A stretch of 64,000 nucleotides of DNA, taken from NCBI GenBank assembly GCA_964547645.1, contig CAZJOM010000007.1, positions 16,041-80,040 on the forward strand, given 5' to 3'. Shown piece by piece: positions 61,634-64,000 of this stretch; the stretch's first letter is position 1; every line of letters starts with the position of its first letter. The position numbers were made by a program, and so were the translations under genes. This DNA is from SZUA-430 sp964547645. GTDB taxonomy: Bacteria > Pseudomonadota > Alphaproteobacteria > Micropepsales > Micropepsaceae. The notes under the pieces are model-generated. The model was not told the DNA's origin. It was given only the letters and a program-made list of their open reading frames with translations, and searched no databases.

Positions 61634-62080
61634 ATGGATCGTCGGTTGAAGCGGCTCGCAGATCATTTGCGGGGGAAGCGGCGGGTGGCGGAGTTCTCCG
61701 CCGACGCCGTCGAGGCCGAACTTGCGCCGCATCTGTTCTCACTTGAGATCGAGCCCTGCTTCGATTTGGTGCGGCTGAAGATCGAGGCGGTGGGGGCAGC
61801 GTTCGACGATGCGTTTCATCGGCCGTTGGTGGGTCGCTATCTCGAGGACTTTATCCACGGACCGCGCGGGGCCGATGTCGTGGAGGCGTTTCACCAGTGC
61901 GCGGTCACGCGCCAGCCGACCTGGATGCGCCAGGTGGTACGAATCCGCGGGCATCATCCTCGCTTTGTCGAGGGGATTGCAGTCTATCTTGAGCCCGCTC
62001 GATTGGTCGGGGGGCTGATCATCGGCGAACTTCCGACTGACGTGCATGAGGGCAGCTTCGAGACGCACCCAGTTTACTGA
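61634..62080 (+). CDS. PAS_5 family single-domain protein
   Basis: A 148-residue protein of the PAS_5 type, common in alphaproteobacteria. LFSLEIEPCFDLVRLKIEAVGAAFDDAFHRPLVGRYLEDFIHGPRGADVVEAFHQCAV covers the conserved PAS core. No output domain, so it may act as a ligand-binding or partner protein. Convergent with tadA and overlapping it by seven bases. Confidence 0.8.
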   Translation: MDRRLKRLADHLRGKRRVAEFSADAVEAELAPHLFSLEIEPCFDLVRLKIEAVGAAFDDAFHRPLVGRYLEDFIHGPRGADVVEAFHQCAVTRQPTWMRQVVRIRGHHPRFVEGIAVYLEPARLVGGLIIGELPTDVHEGSFETHPVY

Positions 62081-62541
62081 CGCCGGGCACGGAAGAATTC
62101 TCTGAGGAGCGTTGCGGCCTTGGTTTCGGGATCGCCGGTGAGCTGCGTCACTTCCGGGCGGTGATGGCAGGTCGGCTGTTCGAAGAACTTTGCGCCATGG
62201 GCGACGGCGCCGCCTTTGGGGTCGCCAGCCGCGTAGACGAGGCGCTTGGTGCGCGCGAAGGAGATGGCACCCGCGCACATCGTGCAGGGCTCAAGCGTGA
62301 CGTAGAGCGTGGCGCCGACGAGGCGCTCGTTCCCGAGGCGCTTTGCGGCAGAGCGGATCACCAACATCTCGGCGTGGGCGGTCGGGTCTTTCGTTTCGAC
62401 GATCATGTTGCCGGCAGAGGCGAGCATGTCGCCAGGATTCGGGCCGACGAGCACGGCACCGACGGGGACTTCACCACGAGCGGCCGCAGCCTCGGCTTCG
62501 GCGAGGGCGACGTCCATCCAGCGGTGGTCGGTGGGGTTCAT
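62074..62541 (-). CDS. tadA: tRNA-specific adenosine deaminase
   Basis: A 155-residue deaminase that makes inosine at position 34 of tRNA-Arg(ACG). Zinc motifs are DPTAHAEMLVIRSAAK and EPCTMCAGAISFARTKRLVYAAGDPKGGA. Length and motifs are typical. The extra QPTCHHRPEV near the C terminus is part of the family's C-terminal region. tadA near rluB and rsmD is the usual alphaproteobacterial order. Confidence 0.95.
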   Translation of the reverse strand: MNPTDHRWMDVALAEAEAAAARGEVPVGAVLVGPNPGDMLASAGNMIVETKDPTAHAEMLVIRSAAKRLGNERLVGATLYVTLEPCTMCAGAISFARTKRLVYAAGDPKGGAVAHGAKFFEQPTCHHRPEVTQLTGDPETKAATLLREFFRARRQ

Positions 62542-62591
62542 TCAGACAACATAGCGTGGGGTGAGAAGGCGGTGCTATCTTGAATCAAGCG

Positions 62592-62722
62592 CTTCCCCCC
62601 TTGAGGGGGAAGCTGGCGCGCCGCGGAGCGGCGTGACTGATGGGGGGCCTTGGGCGCGCGAAAGCCCCCCATCCGTCTCGCCGCGTTCCGCGGCGATCCA
62701 CCTTCCCCCTCAAGGGGGGAAG
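62592..62722. repeat. Long C-rich inverted repeat element (BIME/MITE-like)
   Basis: The 21-base tips at 62592-62612 and 62702-62722 are exact inverse complements, and each tip is itself a palindrome. Inside, GCGCCGCGGAGCGGCG pairs imperfectly with CGCCGCGTTCCGCGGCG, and GATGGGGGGC pairs with GCCCCCCATC. Single or decayed tips occur at 20839-20859 and 26751-26775. The element fills most of the tadA-rluB intergenic space and encodes nothing. Confidence 0.85.
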
Positions 62723-62811
62723 GGCTTGGCCGTGAACAAGGTTAGCGGCGCGATTCACTTTGCACAGCAGCGCATTCCAAATTCAGGAGATCGTCTGCTA
62801 GAACCCCGCGC

Positions 62812-63564
62812 ATGACTGAGAAAACTGAAAACGACGGCGACCGGATCGCAAAGGTTCTCGCCCGTGCTGGCGTCTGTTCGCGGCGGGATGCGGAGCGGAT
62901 GATTGCTGAGGGGCGCGTGGCGGTGGATGGCAAGGTGCTGTCGACGCCTGCCTTCAAGGTGACGCCGGGGGCGAAGATTCTGGTTGATGGCAAGCCGGTG
63001 GCGGCGCCGGACCGGGCGCGGCTTTGGCGGTATCACAAGCCGAAGGGTTTGGTGACCACGCATCGCGACGAGAAGGGTCGGCCGACGGTGTTCGAGCAGT
63101 TGCCCAAGGATATGCCGCGGGTGATTTCGATTGGGCGGCTCGACTACAACTCGGAAGGGTTGTTGCTGTTGACGAATGACGGTGCCTTGGCACGAAAGCT
63201 GGAGCTGCCGGCGAACGGTTGGATTCGGCGCTATCGCGCGCGCGTGTTCGGGCGGCTGACGCAGGAGGATTTGGACGGCCTGCTGCGTGGCGTGATGATC
63301 GAGGGGATCAAGTATCAACCGATCGAGGCGAAGCTGGACCGGCAACAGGGCGGCAATGCTTGGGCGACGATCGCACTCAAAGAGGGCAAGAACCGCGAAG
63401 TGCGGCGGCTGATGGAGCATATCGGTGTGCAGGTGAACCGCTTGATCCGCGTGTCGTTCGGGCCGTTTCACTTGGGCCAGGTGAAGGAGGGTGCGGTTGA
63501 GGAAATCCCCTCGCGCGTGATGCGCGAGATGCTGGGCATTAAGAAAGGTGCGGGCTGGGCCTGA
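62812..63564 (+). CDS. rluB: 23S rRNA pseudouridine synthase, RluB type
   Basis: A 250-residue pseudouridine synthase. An N-terminal S4 RNA-binding domain (RIAKVLARAGVCSRRDAERMIAEGRVAVDG) is followed by WRYHKPKGLVTTHRD, the catalytic-Asp motif ISIGRLDYNSEGLLLLTNDG and KEGKNREVRRLMEHIG. The group modifies U2605 of 23S rRNA (RluB) or related sites (RluE/RsuA). Alphaproteobacterial members often have long basic extensions; this one is short. Confidence 0.92.
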   Translation: MTEKTENDGDRIAKVLARAGVCSRRDAERMIAEGRVAVDGKVLSTPAFKVTPGAKILVDGKPVAAPDRARLWRYHKPKGLVTTHRDEKGRPTVFEQLPKDMPRVISIGRLDYNSEGLLLLTNDGALARKLELPANGWIRRYRARVFGRLTQEDLDGLLRGVMIEGIKYQPIEAKLDRQQGGNAWATIALKEGKNREVRRLMEHIGVQVNRLIRVSFGPFHLGQVKEGAVEEIPSRVMREMLGIKKGAGWA

Positions 63565-63570
63565 CGAGCG

Positions 63571-64000
63571 ATGCGGATCGTTGCGGGCAAACATCGCGGG
63601 CTTTCGCTTGCTACGCCGAAGGACGATCGGGTGCGGCCGACGTCGGATCGCGTGCGCGAGGCGCTGTTCAACGTGCTGGCGCATAACGACTTCGACATCG
63701 GGTTTTCGCTTGAGGGGGCGCGGGTGCTCGATCTCTTTGCGGGGACGGGGGCGTTGGGGTTAGAGGCGCTGTCGCGCGGGGCGAAGTATGTGCTTTTCGT
63801 CGACGATCACGCGGAGAGCCGGGCGCTGGTCAGGCGCAACGTCGAGGCCGCCCACGCGACGGGCGCGACGAAGATCTGGCGGCGCGATGCGACGGGGTTG
63901 GGCGAGATGCCGCCGAATGCGGGCGGGCCGTTCGATCTGGTGTTTCTCGATCCGCCGTATCGTAAGGGGTTGGTCGAGTTGGCGCTCGTGAGCGCGCGCG
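63571..64000 (+). CDS. rsmD: 16S rRNA (guanine966-N2)-methyltransferase, truncated by window end
   Basis: The first about 143 residues of RsmD. MRIVAGKHRGLSLATP, VRPTSDRVREALFNVL, the SAM motif VLDLFAGTGALGLEALSRGA and the catalytic DPPY in LVFLDPPYRKGL are all present. It starts seven bases after the rluB stop. The C-terminal 40-50 residues are beyond the window. Confidence 0.93.
   Translation, partial: MRIVAGKHRGLSLATPKDDRVRPTSDRVREALFNVLAHNDFDIGFSLEGARVLDLFAGTGALGLEALSRGAKYVLFVDDHAESRALVRRNVEAAHATGATKIWRRDATGLGEMPPNAGGPFDLVFLDPPYRKGLVELALVSAR

Overview
This is a GC-rich draft scaffold from an alphaproteobacterium. Gene order is the main evidence: ctaC-ctaD-ctaB-small membrane protein-ctaG-ctaE-DUF983-SURF1-thrC-M16-GNAT with tldD divergent; gshA-rsmE facing ubiA; pmbA-cysQ-DUF4170-msbA-DUF374-waaA-lpxK-lpxL; xseA-DUF2093; tadA-rluB-rsmD. 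These are classic for Hyphomicrobiales and neighbouring orders, but the order and genus cannot be fixed from this window. Three runs of 100 N mark scaffold joins. No tRNA, rRNA or CRISPR array was recognised.

Layout. 1-6.4 kb: a truncated class III adenylate cyclase, a SAM methyltransferase, a Prx5-type peroxiredoxin, a DsbD N-domain protein, YqgE and a large membrane PAS-GGDEF-EAL protein. 6.5-9.0 kb: a hybrid histidine kinase with CHASE4-like sensor, receiver and HPt domains. 9.0-19.2 kb, all on the minus strand: FKBP, GNAT acetyltransferase, M16 protease, threonine synthase and the full aa3 cytochrome c oxidase operon, including a 49-residue membrane protein with a GTG start. 19.4-34 kb is more accessory: TldD, a Rieske oxygenase, a serine hydrolase (falsely split by a gap), two amidohydrolase-type or secreted proteins, an acyl-CoA synthetase/metallo-beta-lactamase pair, a DMT exporter, and a divergent HxlR regulator/glutathione S-transferase pair with palindromic sites between them. 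33-39 kb: glutathione synthesis, RsmE, UbiA, MAPEG, a fatty acid desaturase, an ETF-beta lysine methyltransferase-like protein and Ogt. 39-47.4 kb: PmbA/TldE, CysQ and the lipid A/Kdo operon. 47.4-55 kb: an M23 protein, DUF2093 and XseA, then an accessory insertion before PurD (SRPBCC, TfoX-like, phosphoesterase, ParDE-type toxin-antitoxin). 55-61.5 kb: two paralogous APH-fold kinases flanking an amidohydrolase, a PAS histidine kinase and an ACAD10/11-like acyl-CoA dehydrogenase. 61.6-64 kb: a PAS_5 protein, TadA, RluB and RsmD, the last cut by the window edge.

The main points for a second look are these. (i) Two of the three N gaps are bordered on both sides by the same exact 55-bp sequence, so they are unmerged contig overlaps; closing them restores an intact serine hydrolase and removes a false phosphoesterase-antitoxin fusion. 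The third gap, inside lpxK/lpxL, is a real loss of sequence. (ii) The two APH kinases and the ACAD resemble the separate halves of animal ACAD10/11 and the Pseudomonas LvaA/LvaC pair, suggesting a 4-hydroxyacyl-CoA degradation module. (iii) Long near-perfect inverted repeats and a dispersed C-rich palindrome family lie in several intergenic regions. I found no clear sign of a wholly new defence or mobile system.
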